Shown: positions 16,592 through 25,738 of the stretch, piece by piece
How positions within the stretch are numbered: the first letter of the stretch is position 1
Layout of the letters: the number at the start of each line of letters is the position of its first letter
Notes under the pieces: model-generated
The model's database searches: none
What the model was told of the DNA's origin: nothing
Seen by the model: only the letters and a program-made list of their open reading frames with translations
Made by a program: the position numbers and the translations under genes
NCBI RefSeq assembly: GCF_001618385.1
Contig: NZ_BDCR01000003.1
Coordinates: 124,001 to 188,000, forward strand
DNA length: 64,000 nt
Origin: Paludibacter jiangxiensis
GTDB lineage: Bacteria; Bacteroidota; Bacteroidia; Bacteroidales; Paludibacteraceae
Direction of reading: 5' to 3'

Positions 16592-17650
16592 ATGGACAAA
16601 TCAGTTATCATTACCAGCAACCTGACACAGGAAATAAACAATCAAATAGAACGTCTTTCTCCTGATTCGGTATTTCTTTTGGCAGACACAAATACTTATC
16701 GTCTTTGCCTCCCCCTGCTGGCGAAAGATAACAATATGGCGGCTTATCCTATCATTGAAATACCAGCCGGCGACGAAAACAAAAATCTGAACTCGTTGTC
16801 AATCGTTTGGGAATATCTTTCGTCTCACGGAGCTACCCGCAAATCATTATTAATTAATATAGGTGGCGGTATGACTACCGATTTGGGAGGTTTCGCTGCA
16901 TCTACGTTCAAACGGGGCATTCAGTACATCAACGTCCCCACAAGCCTGCTGGGAGCTGTTGATGCAGCTGTAGGCGGAAAAACAGGCATCAACTTCAACG
17001 GGCTCAAGAATGAAGTCGGAGTAATACAATCGGCAGATGCCGTAATTCTCTATCCCGAATTCTTCCGCACATTGGATACTAAAAACATCCTGTCGGGATA
17101 TGCAGAAATGTTGAAACATGCTTTGTTGAAATCGGAACAAGAGTGGAAAGATGTCGTTTCTTTTGATTTCGACAACATCAACTACGATCTTCTCGGCGAA
17201 CTAACGCAACGCTCAATTGCCGTAAAAGAAGCCATTGTGGCGCAAGATCCTACAGAACAGAATATCCGCAAAGCGCTTAATTTGGGACACACTTTCGGTC
17301 ATGCTTTCGAAAGCTTCTCTTATACATCGGAACAACCACTGCTACACGGTTACGCCGTGGCATTCGGAATGATTTGCGAAATTTATCTATCTCTGAAAAA
17401 GCTGGGCTTCCCGGCAACCATACTTTCACAGCTCGTACAACTTGTGAAAGAGAACTATGGGATAGTGCAATATAGTTGCAAAAACTACGACACACTGTAT
17501 GAGCTGATGACTCACGACAAAAAGAATGATCGTTCGGGGATTAATTTTACGCTGATGGGCGGCATTGGAGATATTCGCATCAACCAACATGCCACCAAAG
17601 AAGAAATTTTTGAAGCATTCGACTTCTTAGCCGACTGTTTGGGAATTTGA
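16592..17650 (+). CDS. aroB: 3-dehydroquinate synthase
   Basis: A 352-residue cytoplasmic enzyme, second step of the shikimate pathway (DAHP to 3-dehydroquinate, NAD and divalent metal). Visible motifs: the NAD-binding GGGMTTDLGGFAASTFKRG, the substrate loop GGKTGINFNGLKNEVG, and the metal-binding block NLGHTFGHAFE with HGYAVAFGM after it. Length agrees with the family (about 355). It is convergent with aroK, the fifth-step enzyme, with two bases between the stop codons, so the two genes may influence each other's transcript ends. Confidence 0.95.
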   Translation: MDKSVIITSNLTQEINNQIERLSPDSVFLLADTNTYRLCLPLLAKDNNMAAYPIIEIPAGDENKNLNSLSIVWEYLSSHGATRKSLLINIGGGMTTDLGGFAASTFKRGIQYINVPTSLLGAVDAAVGGKTGINFNGLKNEVGVIQSADAVILYPEFFRTLDTKNILSGYAEMLKHALLKSEQEWKDVVSFDFDNINYDLLGELTQRSIAVKEAIVAQDPTEQNIRKALNLGHTFGHAFESFSYTSEQPLLHGYAVAFGMICEIYLSLKKLGFPATILSQLVQLVKENYGIVQYSCKNYDTLYELMTHDKKNDRSGINFTLMGGIGDIRINQHATKEEIFEAFDFLADCLGI

Positions 17651-17652
17651 AA

Positions 17653-18177
17653 TTAACCGGCTCTCTCCTCCACCCGGGTCACAATATCGTCGACAAAGCT
17701 GAAATCGAGCACCGCTTTAGAATCGACAATCATTTGTGCCTGAGAATAAAACGGGTCGCGGGCTTGCAACATCTCATCGATGAACAAATGAAGCTCTGCG
17801 TCTGTTTTTTGGCTTACCAGGGGACGCTGAGAACGTCCGTGCTTAAGTCTCTCAACCAAAATATCCACCGGAGCACGTAAATAGATTGTCATCCCGGCCT
17901 CGTTCATCAATTTCATATTATCGTGAAAACAGGCAGCACCACCGCCTGTTGCTATCACCGTATCTTCAAATCCGCACACTTCCTGCAACATCGCATGTTC
18001 AAGATCGCGAAATCCGCTTTCTCCCCTCTCTTCAAAAAGCTGTGCAATGGTTTTATGAAAACGGCTTTCAATAAACGTATCGAGATCAACAAGCTGTAAG
18101 CCCAGTCGTGCCGAAAGCATTTTTCCGACAGTTGACTTACCGCTACCCATATATCCTACAAGAAAAATCGGATGCAT
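17653..18177 (-). CDS. aroK: Shikimate kinase
   Basis: A 174-residue nucleoside-monophosphate-kinase-like enzyme that phosphorylates shikimate at O3. I take the ATG at 18177 (minus strand), because the protein then begins directly at the first strand; the longer frame from 18231 adds 18 unrelated residues. Motifs: Walker A GYMGSGKST (residues 8-16), the shikimate-binding Asp in DLDTFIE, FRDLE with its arginine, and ATGGGAAC (glycine-rich loop). Lid arginines are present in HGRSQRPL. Convergent with aroB. Confidence 0.94.
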   Translation of the reverse strand: MHPIFLVGYMGSGKSTVGKMLSARLGLQLVDLDTFIESRFHKTIAQLFEERGESGFRDLEHAMLQEVCGFEDTVIATGGGAACFHDNMKLMNEAGMTIYLRAPVDILVERLKHGRSQRPLVSQKTDAELHLFIDEMLQARDPFYSQAQMIVDSKAVLDFSFVDDIVTRVEERAG

Positions 18178-18306
18178 TAACAATGAATAATTAAACGTTA
18201 CAGAGATGAGCCAGCATGTTTCCCCCGGCAATATCTATTCCGCTGCAAAAAAAACAAAAAAAAGCGACATTCTCATCCTCTTATAGAGCCTTTTAAAAAA
18301 AAGAAG

Positions 18307-18314
18307 TAAATTTG
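18307..18314 (+). promoter_or_regulatory. Promoter -7 box upstream of pyrB
   Basis: TAAATTTG matches the TAnnTTTG consensus and lies 108 bases before the pyrB start. No good TTTG element is seen 20 bases upstream. The roughly 100-base leader is a candidate place for pyrimidine control, but I find no clear terminator hairpin in it. Confidence 0.45.
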
Positions 18315-18421
18315 CCCAACTAACGAGTTTAATGAGTTTTTTGCTTAATTGTCTGACAAACACCAAACACCCTTTAAGCAAACCCATTACTCAACCAGCC
18401 ATTTCGATACAACTCCTATCT

Positions 18422-19327
18422 ATGCAAAAAAGTTTAGTATCCATTACCGATTACTCCAAAGAAGAGATGCTTCGGATTTTGGACTATGCGGCGGAATTTG
18501 AAAAAAATCCCAACCAACACATTTTGGATGGCAAAGTGGTAGCCACCCTTTTTTTTGAGCCCTCAACACGGACTCGCCTGAGTTTTGAAACTGCCGTAAA
18601 CCGCCTGGGCGGACGTATTATCGGATTTTCAGATGCGTCTACTTCCAGCTCTTCAAAAGGAGAGACACTGAAAGACACCATTAAAATGGTGAGTAACTAT
18701 GCCGACCTTATTGTGATGCGCCATCCGCTCGAAGGAGCGGCACGTTACGCTTCGGAAGTAGCTAAAGTTCCGGTTATCAACGCCGGTGACGGTTCTAACC
18801 AACACCCGACACAAACTTTGTTGGATTTGTATTCAATCCGCAAAACGCAGGGACGCCTCACCGATCTGAATATTTACATGGTAGGTGACCTGAAATATGG
18901 ACGTACGGTACACTCGCTGCTAATGGCAATGGCCCATTTCAAACCGACTTTCCATTTCATTGCTCCCGATGAATTGAAAATGCCGAATGAATACAAACAG
19001 TTTTGCGACGAACAAAACATCCCGTATTTCGAACATAAAGAATTGAACGAAAACATCAACGAAGCCGACATTTTGTATATGACCCGTGTACAACGGGAAC
19101 GCTTTACCGACCTGATGGAATACGAAAAGGTGAAGAACGTCTATACCTTGAAAAGCAAAATGCTCGAGAACACCCGCGACAATTTGCGTATTCTCCACCC
19201 GCTACCCCGTGTGACCGAAATTGACTATGATGTGGACGACAGCGAAAAAGCATACTATTTTGATCAGGCTCAGAACGGACTTTACGTTCGCCAGGCTGTT
19301 ATTTCCTGTTCTCTCGGATTATTGTAA
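18422..19327 (+). CDS. pyrB: Aspartate carbamoyltransferase catalytic chain
   Basis: A 301-residue enzyme joining carbamoyl phosphate and aspartate, the committed pyrimidine step. ATG 18422 is chosen since [16 protein letters not shown] is the normal family opening; the frame open from 18332 adds a 30-residue leader. Motifs: [14 protein letters not shown] (carbamoyl-phosphate site), the 80s loop [36 protein letters not shown] and HPLPRVTEI. The partner regulatory chain pyrI is encoded 660 bases downstream, with one envelope-protein gene between them. Confidence 0.95.
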   Translation: MQKSLVSITDYSKEEMLRILDYAAEFEKNPNQHILDGKVVATLFFEPSTRTRLSFETAVNRLGGRIIGFSDASTSSSSKGETLKDTIKMVSNYADLIVMRHPLEGAARYASEVAKVPVINAGDGSNQHPTQTLLDLYSIRKTQGRLTDLNIYMVGDLKYGRTVHSLLMAMAHFKPTFHFIAPDELKMPNEYKQFCDEQNIPYFEHKELNENINEADILYMTRVQRERFTDLMEYEKVKNVYTLKSKMLENTRDNLRILHPLPRVTEIDYDVDDSEKAYYFDQAQNGLYVRQAVISCSLGLL

Positions 19328-19367
19328 ACATAATAATTAAGCTTTTAACCCAACAAAAACATAAAAA

Positions 19368-19982
19368 ATGAAATCCAGAATTCTGTTACTTGCAGTTTTT
19401 ATTTTATCAATAGTGTCTGTTCAGGCTCAAACCCAAAACCGTCAGGATCGTGATCCGAATAAAAACGAAGACCTCTATTTCATTCCGGAAATACGGATTG
19501 GATACGGTTTTTTGGACACAAATAACCCAACGGTGTTAATCCCGGGTGCAAATAAAACCACTTACGACAATTATACCCCCATGTCTTACAGTGCGTTTAT
19601 GAACTTTGGTTATCACTTCACACCATTGTACTCTGCCGGTATTGGCGTTGGTTTAATGCAATATGGCGGACCAAAATCCACCTCGCTACCGACCTACCTT
19701 GATTTCAGAGGTTATTTGCATGATGCTAAAAACACTCCGTTTGCCTTTGCTAAAGTTGGGGTATGTCTGCAATGGTGGAAAGCTTTTACTCCGGGATCAT
19801 GGACAACTCTGGGTGTCGGTTACAAATTTTTCTCTGGCAAACAATGCTTCACAGCAGCTTTAGGATATGAGTTTAAGCACATCACTCCGTGGAATGACCT
19901 TCTCTCAGAAAACTATCAAAGTGGACAGTTCTCACTCAACCGCCACTCTATCACATTCACACTCGGTATGATTCTTCAATAA
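19368..19982 (+). CDS. Predicted outer-membrane beta-barrel protein between pyrB and pyrI
   Basis: A 204-residue exported protein with a signal peptide (cleavage near residue 21, VQAQ). After a short polar segment it consists of alternating amphipathic strands such as LYFIPEIRIGYGF, YSAFMNFGYHF, YSAGIGVGL and ITFTLGMILQ with a C-terminal strand, the pattern of a small eight-to-ten-strand barrel (OmpW/OmpX-like size). I do not recognise the exact family. It lies 40 bases after pyrB and 8 bases before pyrI and is therefore probably on the pyrimidine transcript, although nothing links it to pyrimidine metabolism. Confidence 0.6.
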   Translation: MKSRILLLAVFILSIVSVQAQTQNRQDRDPNKNEDLYFIPEIRIGYGFLDTNNPTVLIPGANKTTYDNYTPMSYSAFMNFGYHFTPLYSAGIGVGLMQYGGPKSTSLPTYLDFRGYLHDAKNTPFAFAKVGVCLQWWKAFTPGSWTTLGVGYKFFSGKQCFTAALGYEFKHITPWNDLLSENYQSGQFSLNRHSITFTLGMILQ

Positions 19983-19990
19983 ACAAAATA

Positions 19991-20458
19991 ATGAGCAAAA
20001 CAGAAAACAAGCAGGTGAAAATTGTTGCCGCCATCAAAGACGGCACAGTGATCGACCGTATTCCCTCCGACAAACTATTCAAGGTTGCATCGATCCTGCA
20101 CATAGAGGAATTATCAAATCAGATTACGGTTGGTAATAATCTTGAAAGTCAGGAATTGGGAACAAAAGGCATCATAAAGGTGTCTGACAAGTTCTTTTCC
20201 GACAAAGACATTAATAAAATTGCACTGATTGCCCCGAATGCCAAACTGAACGTCATTCGTGATTATGTGGTAGTTGAAAAAAAGACCTTAAAGCTACCGT
20301 CTGTTCTTGAGGACATCGTAAAATGTGTCAATCCTAATTGCATCACCAACCATGAGCCGATGATGACTCGTTTTCATGTGGAAGATAACCACACACTGAC
20401 TCTCCGTTGTGAATACTGCGAAAGAGTAATGAGCGGCGACGAGGTAAAAATTCTGTAA
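19991..20458 (+). CDS. pyrI: Aspartate carbamoyltransferase regulatory chain
   Basis: A 155-residue subunit that binds nucleotides (CTP/ATP) and transmits allosteric control to PyrB. The N-terminal allosteric domain has IKDGTVIDRIPSDK and the helix with GNNLESQELGTKGIIK. The C-terminal zinc domain has the four cysteines in CVNPNC and CEYC (positions about 114, 119, 142 and 145). Typical length (about 153). Presence of PyrI implies the class B dodecameric ATCase. Confidence 0.94.
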   Translation: MSKTENKQVKIVAAIKDGTVIDRIPSDKLFKVASILHIEELSNQITVGNNLESQELGTKGIIKVSDKFFSDKDINKIALIAPNAKLNVIRDYVVVEKKTLKLPSVLEDIVKCVNPNCITNHEPMMTRFHVEDNHTLTLRCEYCERVMSGDEVKIL

Positions 20459-20464
20459 AAACAT

Positions 20465-21043
20465 ATGGAAGAGCACTCAAAAACCCTCTGGAAGCCCGGA
20501 ACCATGATCTACCCCTTACCGGCCATCATGGTAAGTTGCGGAGAAACTGTAGAAGAGCACAATATCATAACTATCAGCTGGTTGGGCACAATTTGCACCA
20601 ATCCTCCAATGTGTTACATCTCCGTACGTCCCGAACGTCATTCCTACCCTATCATTAAGAGGACGGGCGAATTTGTTCTGAATCTGACTACCGAAGACAT
20701 GGCTTTTGCGACCGACTGGTGCGGAGTGCGATCGGGAAAGGATTTCAACAAATTCGAAGAAATGAAGCTTACCGCAGGTACCGCTTCGGCTGTTAACGCT
20801 CCTATCATCAAAGAATCGCCACTCAACATTGAATGTCGTGTTAAAGAGGTGCTGGCGCTTGGTTCGCATGACATGTTTATTGCTGATGTGGTATCCGTAC
20901 AAGCCGACGAACGTTTCATCATTTCCGAAACAGGTCAGTTCGATATGAAAGCGGCCAATCTGATAGCATATTCTCATGGACATTATTACAAACTCGGTGA
21001 AGAGATAGGAAAATTCGGGTGGAGTGTGCAAAAAAAGCAGTAA
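20465..21043 (+). CDS. Flavin reductase family (flavoredoxin-like) protein
   Basis: A 192-residue FMN-binding split-barrel protein. The signature start LWKPGTMIYPLPAIMVSCG and the block NIITISWLGTICTNPPMCYISVRPERHSYPII hold the FMN-phosphate contacts; FVLNLTTEDMAFATDWCGVRSG is the standard family continuation. Such proteins reduce FMN with NAD(P)H or serve as electron carriers; the partner here is unknown. It starts six bases after pyrI and probably shares its transcript. Confidence 0.85.
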   Translation: MEEHSKTLWKPGTMIYPLPAIMVSCGETVEEHNIITISWLGTICTNPPMCYISVRPERHSYPIIKRTGEFVLNLTTEDMAFATDWCGVRSGKDFNKFEEMKLTAGTASAVNAPIIKESPLNIECRVKEVLALGSHDMFIADVVSVQADERFIISETGQFDMKAANLIAYSHGHYYKLGEEIGKFGWSVQKKQ

Positions 21044-21102
21044 TGCTACAGGCTTCCGTCTAATTACCGATCTTAAACCGCAATTGCTTTGTGTAAACGC
21101 TT

Positions 21103-22530
21103 ATGATACAGGAAACAAATTTTTATCTATCCAAGTATTACAGCAACAAGGCAATTGCGGCTTTTTTTATTGCAATAGCAGTCTGCAACCTCCTCTTCTT
21201 TCACAAGATGCTGCCTGTGCAGTGGATGGTATCGGCCACCATTGAAGCGGTCTGTTTCTTTTACTTCACACAGTCACTCTCCCGGCAATGGATTCGTTAT
21301 TCTGAAAAACGTTTTGCAAAAAAACTCTTTATAACGACACTGATTTTAAGAGTTTCATGGGTTTTTGTAGCCTATTTTTTATACACTTGGCTCAACGGTG
21401 AGCCTTTTGAATTTGCTGCTGCCGACTCTCATTTTTACCAGTCTATTTCGGGAGAATTTGCAGATTTTATCAAAACCGGAAACTGGAGTGGCATTGCCAA
21501 TTACCCCAAGCTGGATGCTTCTGACACCGGCTATCCTGTATGGTTAGCTATCGTACATCTGTTTTTCGGAGATTCGATACTAATGCCACGCTTAATTAAT
21601 GCTGTTTTAGGTGCGTATACAGCAGTCTTGCTTTACAAATTTACAACCCGTAATTTTGGCGAAGCAGCAGGCCGTTTGACGGGCATCATGTGTATGCTTC
21701 TTCCGAACTTTTTCTTTTACGTTGGTATTCACCTGAAGGAAACATTCATGATTTTCCTGGTTGTCTCTTACGCCTACAATGCTGACAACCTGCTAAGATC
21801 CACTAAACTTACCTGGCAAAATATCGCACTCACAATTCTGGGTGCGCTGGTACTCTTTTTCTTCAGAACCGTTTTAGGAGTTATCGCCTTGTTTGCACTC
21901 TTTACTGCGTTCGTATTCTCGAAAGGACGCAACATGAAAAAATGGGGCAAAAGAATTATCATCGCTTTATGGGTATTCTTTTGCATCGGCGCCTTACTTT
22001 CCGGACGGATTATTCAGGAGATAGAAATACTATACAAATACAGCGGATCGAATCAGGCTACCGGCATGCAATACCGCTCCGTGCAAGAAGGAGGCAACTC
22101 TTTTGCACGCTATGGTTCGATGGCTGTATTCGCACCAATGATTGTCGCCATTCCTTTTCCCACTTTTACGGAGGCAAACGAAGAACAACAAAACCAGATG
22201 ATGTTTTCCGGGGGATATTTCGTGAAAAACATTTTCAGTTTCTTCGTCATTGTGGCGATGATTATTCTTATTCGACGTAAAGAATGGAGGGAACACCTCT
22301 TCCTTATTTCGTTTTTCGTAGCCTACCTGTTGGCCATTGCAAAGAGTAATTTTGCCGTTTCCGAACGATTTCACCTGCCTGCCATGCCTTTCCTTCTGGC
22401 AATGGCCGCATTTGGAATGACTCGAATCGGCAAAAAAGAGAAGAAATGGTTCACTCCTTATGTATTTTTTATTGTTCTTGTCGTTATCGGATGGAATTGG
22501 TTTAAACTTGCCGGGCGAGGCCTCTCCTGA
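21103..22530 (+). CDS. Multi-pass membrane protein, GT-C glycosyltransferase-like
   Basis: A 475-residue inner-membrane protein with roughly 11-12 hydrophobic helices. After the second to third helix a loop carries the acidic motif AADSHFYQSISGEF, and PKLDASDTGYPVWLAIVHLFFG follows; these recall the GT-C fold of PMT/ArnT-like enzymes using polyprenyl-phosphate sugars. A periplasmic loop near residue 320 (YKYSGSNQATGMQYR) is polar. No nearby gene defines a pathway, so the sugar and acceptor are unknown. A polymerase-like membrane protein is an alternative. Confidence 0.55.
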   Translation: MIQETNFYLSKYYSNKAIAAFFIAIAVCNLLFFHKMLPVQWMVSATIEAVCFFYFTQSLSRQWIRYSEKRFAKKLFITTLILRVSWVFVAYFLYTWLNGEPFEFAAADSHFYQSISGEFADFIKTGNWSGIANYPKLDASDTGYPVWLAIVHLFFGDSILMPRLINAVLGAYTAVLLYKFTTRNFGEAAGRLTGIMCMLLPNFFFYVGIHLKETFMIFLVVSYAYNADNLLRSTKLTWQNIALTILGALVLFFFRTVLGVIALFALFTAFVFSKGRNMKKWGKRIIIALWVFFCIGALLSGRIIQEIEILYKYSGSNQATGMQYRSVQEGGNSFARYGSMAVFAPMIVAIPFPTFTEANEEQQNQMMFSGGYFVKNIFSFFVIVAMIILIRRKEWREHLFLISFFVAYLLAIAKSNFAVSERFHLPAMPFLLAMAAFGMTRIGKKEKKWFTPYVFFIVLVVIGWNWFKLAGRGLS

Positions 22531-22556
22531 CAGTAGGCAAATACAGTTAAAAATCG

Positions 22557-22564
22557 TAACTTTG
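22557..22564 (+). promoter_or_regulatory. Promoter -7 box of prfA
   Basis: TAACTTTG matches the Bacteroidetes -7 consensus. It ends 20 bases before the prfA ATG, so the leader is very short. No convincing upstream TTTG at the expected distance. Confidence 0.5.
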
Positions 22565-22584
22565 CCGTCCGAAAAATAACAGAC

Positions 22585-23670
22585 ATGGACCACAATACAT
22601 TACTATCCCGACTGGAAGGATTATCCGGTCGTTTCGAAGAAGTTTCCACACTTATTACCGACCCGGCAGTAATAGCCGACATGAAACGGTTCGTAAAACT
22701 CAACAAAGAGTATCACGATCTGGAGAAGATTGTGGCTGCCCGTAACGAATACAAACTTGCACTTGACCACCTAAATGAGGCTAAAACGCTGCTAGATACC
22801 GAATCGGATCCAGAAATGAGGGAAATGGCCAAGGCCGAAATTGATGATATTCAAAGTCGCCTGCCGCAAATGGAGGAAGAGATCAAGCTGATGCTGGTTC
22901 CAAACGATCCGCAGGACAGCAAAAATGCCATTCTCGAAATACGTGCAGGTACAGGCGGCGACGAGGCATCTATTTTTGCCGGTGACCTGTGGCGCATGTA
23001 CTCCAAATATTGCGAGACTAAAGGTTGGAAAACACAGGTTACCAGTTTTAGCGAAGGAACATCCGGAGGTTACAAAGAAATTGTGATGGAAGTATCCGGC
23101 GAAAATGTCTATGGCACCCTGAAATATGAATCGGGTGTTCACCGCGTTCAGCGCGTACCGGCAACCGAAACCCAGGGTCGTGTACACACCTCGGCTGCGA
23201 CTGTTGCCGTACTTCCGGAAGCAGAAGAATTTGATGTAGAGGTGAAAGAGTCGGATATCCGTGTCGATATTTTCTGCGCCTCAGGGCACGGAGGACAGTC
23301 GGTAAACACCACCTACTCCGCTATCCGCCTGGTGCACTTACCGACAGGCATCACCGTTCAGTGCCAGGACGAAAAATCACAGCTAAAAAACAAAGCCAAA
23401 GCCATGGTGGAACTCCGTAGCCGTATCTACAACATGGAGTACCAAAAATACCTTGATGAGATTGCCTCCAAACGTAAAACAATGGTTTCTACCGGTGACC
23501 GTTCGGCTAAAATACGGACATACAACTACCCGCAAAGCCGCGTTACGGATCATCGCATTGACCTGACGCTCTACAACCTGCCCACCATTATGGATGGCGA
23601 ATTGCAACCCATCATCGACAAACTAATTGTGGCAGAAAACGCAGAACGGTTGAAAGAATCGGAATTGTAA
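22585..23670 (+). CDS. prfA: Peptide chain release factor 1
   Basis: A 361-residue class I release factor that terminates translation at UAA and UAG. The GGQ hydrolysis motif is at about residues 236-238 ([10 protein letters not shown]). The stop-codon recognition tripeptide is PAT, in [15 protein letters not shown], which distinguishes RF1 from RF2 (SPF). Full length. Single gene with its own promoter and a terminator downstream. Confidence 0.96.
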   Translation: MDHNTLLSRLEGLSGRFEEVSTLITDPAVIADMKRFVKLNKEYHDLEKIVAARNEYKLALDHLNEAKTLLDTESDPEMREMAKAEIDDIQSRLPQMEEEIKLMLVPNDPQDSKNAILEIRAGTGGDEASIFAGDLWRMYSKYCETKGWKTQVTSFSEGTSGGYKEIVMEVSGENVYGTLKYESGVHRVQRVPATETQGRVHTSAATVAVLPEAEEFDVEVKESDIRVDIFCASGHGGQSVNTTYSAIRLVHLPTGITVQCQDEKSQLKNKAKAMVELRSRIYNMEYQKYLDEIASKRKTMVSTGDRSAKIRTYNYPQSRVTDHRIDLTLYNLPTIMDGELQPIIDKLIVAENAERLKESEL

Positions 23671-23695
23671 AAGACAAAGGCAATACCTTTCCCAT

Positions 23696-23724
23696 AGCAG
23701 TAGTCGTTTGGCTACTGCTTTTTT
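23696..23724 (+). terminator. Intrinsic terminator after prfA
   Basis: An 8-bp stem AGCAGTAG (23696-23703) with CTACTGCT (23712-23719), an eight-base loop, then a T-run. Confidence 0.85.
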
Positions 23725-23805
23725 GCTTTAAAGATCTTGCGTTTGAGATTTCATAATTGAAACTCATTCTACCATTTTCACTCAAAATATTTGTTGAAAA
23801 AATCA

Positions 23806-23837
23806 TTTGGAGGTATTGAATTGAAATCTTAACTTTG
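23806..23837 (+). promoter_or_regulatory. Strong promoter upstream of dnaN
   Basis: TTTG (23806-23809), exactly 20 bases, TAACTTTG (23830-23837): the best consensus promoter in the window. The dnaN ATG is at 24123, so a transcript from here carries a leader of about 280 bases unless a separate RNA is made. Confidence 0.7.
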
Positions 23838-24122
23838 TCTGTTGCAAAAAAATATACTTGTTATTTTTACAACGCAATCCTAACTCCCCGTAAATGGGGT
23901 GTTTTTGTAATCTGATATAAAAATAAAAACTATAAGCCGGAGCAATACCTGTAATTCAGAATAGCAACTGTTTTACCACAATGGGTTAACCTCTGTATTC
24001 TACTTGTCTAAAACTTAACTTATATTCAAATGAAACGAATATGTTTCGCAGGAACATCCAGGAAGATGAGAATCCTGTAACATAAAGTTCCATACTCCCT
24101 TAAACGAAAAAATTATTACAGT
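23838..24122 (+). promoter_or_regulatory. Long, structured dnaN leader or small RNA region
   Basis: No protein gene is visible in these 285 bases. Hairpins can be drawn: CCCC/GGGG (23886-23899), followed by a partly T-rich stretch that could act as a weak terminator; GAAAC/GTTTC (24032-24047); and CAGGA/TCCTG (24049-24077) with an inner CATC/GATG. This could be a regulatory 5' leader or encode a short RNA of about 60 bases ending near 23906. No known riboswitch or 6S RNA was recognised. Confidence 0.35.
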
Positions 24123-25247
24123 ATGAAATTTGTAGCCTCAAGCACAGCCCTCTTAAGCCATTTACAGGCTATCAGCCGCGTGATCAACAGCAAAAACACG
24201 TTGGCTATCCTCGATAACTTTCTATTTAAATTAGAAGGCACCACCCTGACACTAACAGCTTCAGATCTGGAAACAACCATGATCACATCAATGGAAGTTG
24301 TTGACGTTGATGGTGAAGGAAGTGTAGCGATCACAGCCAAGTTGCTGCTGGATACTTTACGCGAGTTCTCAGAACAACCCCTTACTTTCGATATTGACGA
24401 TGAGAACCTGGCTCTTGTAATTTCATCTGACAACGGAACATACAACTTCATTGGCCAAAAAGGAGATGAATATCCTCGTATTCCTTCTCTGTCTGAAAGC
24501 ACGAATACTTTCTCAATCGATGCTTCGGTGCTAAGCAATGGTATTCAAACCACTTTCTTTGCTACCGCCGACGATGAGCTGCGTCCCGTAATGAACGGAA
24601 TTTTCTTCGATGTTACAGCAGAACACACCACCATTGTGGCAACAGACGCTCACAAGCTGGTTCGGTTCCAGACAGAATCTCCGGAAGGTTCAGCTAACTT
24701 CTCTTTTATCCTTGCAAAGAAAGCAGCCGGTTTGTTGAAAAACATTCTCCCCAAAGAGACAGGTGATGTTGTTGTGAGCTTTGACGAAAAGAATATTTGC
24801 TTTAAGTTGCAGAATTATACATTATTTGCTCGTCAAATTGAAGGTCGCTACCCGAACTACGCAGGTGTAATTCCTGTAAATAACCCAATCAGGGTAATTG
24901 CAGATCGCACTACTTTGCTTAATGCAGTAAAACGTGTTTCTGTATTCTCCAATCAGGGAACAAGTTTGGTAAAATTACACATTGCCAGCAACCAGATTAA
25001 TATCTCTGCACAGGATATCGATTTTTCCATTTCAGCAGAAGAAACCATTGCATGTCAGTTTGAAGGTGATAAAATTGAAATCGGATTCAAATCTTCTTTC
25101 CTCATTGACATTCTGAACAACCTTTCAGCTACCGAGGTAACAATCGAATTATCAGAACCTTCCCGCGCAGGCCTGTTCCTTCCTTTCGATCAGGGAGAAA
25201 ACGAAAACGTATTGATGCTTTTGATGCCAATGTTGCTCAACAGCTAA
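24123..25247 (+). CDS. dnaN: DNA polymerase III beta subunit (sliding clamp)
   Basis: A 374-residue three-domain clamp that encircles DNA and tethers polymerase III. The N-terminus KFVASSTALLSHLQAISRVI is typical. Repeating domain signatures include NFIGQKGDEYPRIP, VLSNGIQTTFFATADDELRPVMNGIFF and ATDAHKLVRF, and the C-terminus ENENVLMLLMPMLL ends with the methionine-leucine pattern of the hydrophobic cleft. Length matches the family (about 366-375). It stands apart from dnaA here, with its own strong promoter. Confidence 0.96.
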   Translation: MKFVASSTALLSHLQAISRVINSKNTLAILDNFLFKLEGTTLTLTASDLETTMITSMEVVDVDGEGSVAITAKLLLDTLREFSEQPLTFDIDDENLALVISSDNGTYNFIGQKGDEYPRIPSLSESTNTFSIDASVLSNGIQTTFFATADDELRPVMNGIFFDVTAEHTTIVATDAHKLVRFQTESPEGSANFSFILAKKAAGLLKNILPKETGDVVVSFDEKNICFKLQNYTLFARQIEGRYPNYAGVIPVNNPIRVIADRTTLLNAVKRVSVFSNQGTSLVKLHIASNQINISAQDIDFSISAEETIACQFEGDKIEIGFKSSFLIDILNNLSATEVTIELSEPSRAGLFLPFDQGENENVLMLLMPMLLNS

Positions 25248-25298
25248 TCGTGAAGCATAAATAACAAACTGTTAATTACAGAATTTTCTTCCATTTGT

Positions 25299-25730
25299 AT
25301 GCGGAAACTTATCTTTACAACAATTGCATTGTGCTTTTTGATTGCTCCGGCTGTAGCTGCACAAACTCCGGTCATAAAACAAATTTCCGAAAGCGAGTTC
25401 CGAAAGCTTGTATGGGATTACACCAAAAGCCCTGCAGTAAAGTTGCAGTCACGTTTACCTGTCATTATTGACTTCTTTGCCACCTGGTGCAGACCCTGCA
25501 AAGAACTATCGCCTTCTATAGACCGACTACAGAAGGAATATGCCGGCAAACTGATCATTTACCGGGTAGACGTTGACAAAGACCGCGCACTGGCAGAGAA
25601 AATGAATATACAGGCCATGCCTACGTTGCTGTTTATAAACACGAAAAATCAAAAGTCGGAAACCGTAGGCCTCATATCGTACGATGAGCTCAAGAAAGCC
25701 GCTATACAAAAATTACAGATCAAGAAATAA
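25299..25730 (+). CDS. Exported thioredoxin-like protein
   Basis: A 143-residue thioredoxin-fold protein with a signal peptide (cleavage near VAAQ, residue 22). The active site is FFATWCRPCKEL, a CxxC with the sequence CRPC, near residues 66-69, followed by the cis-proline MPTLLFI. Probably a periplasmic disulfide reductase or isomerase. It lies between dnaN and queA with short spacing and may be co-transcribed with queA (8 bases to its ATG). Confidence 0.85.
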   Translation: MRKLIFTTIALCFLIAPAVAAQTPVIKQISESEFRKLVWDYTKSPAVKLQSRLPVIIDFFATWCRPCKELSPSIDRLQKEYAGKLIIYRVDVDKDRALAEKMNIQAMPTLLFINTKNQKSETVGLISYDELKKAAIQKLQIKK

Positions 25731-25738
25731 ACGGATTG

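Noticed and set aside
23838-24122. 6S RNA or known riboswitch before dnaN
   Set aside because: No long central-bubble hairpin of the 6S type and no known aptamer core could be drawn; kept only as a structured leader.
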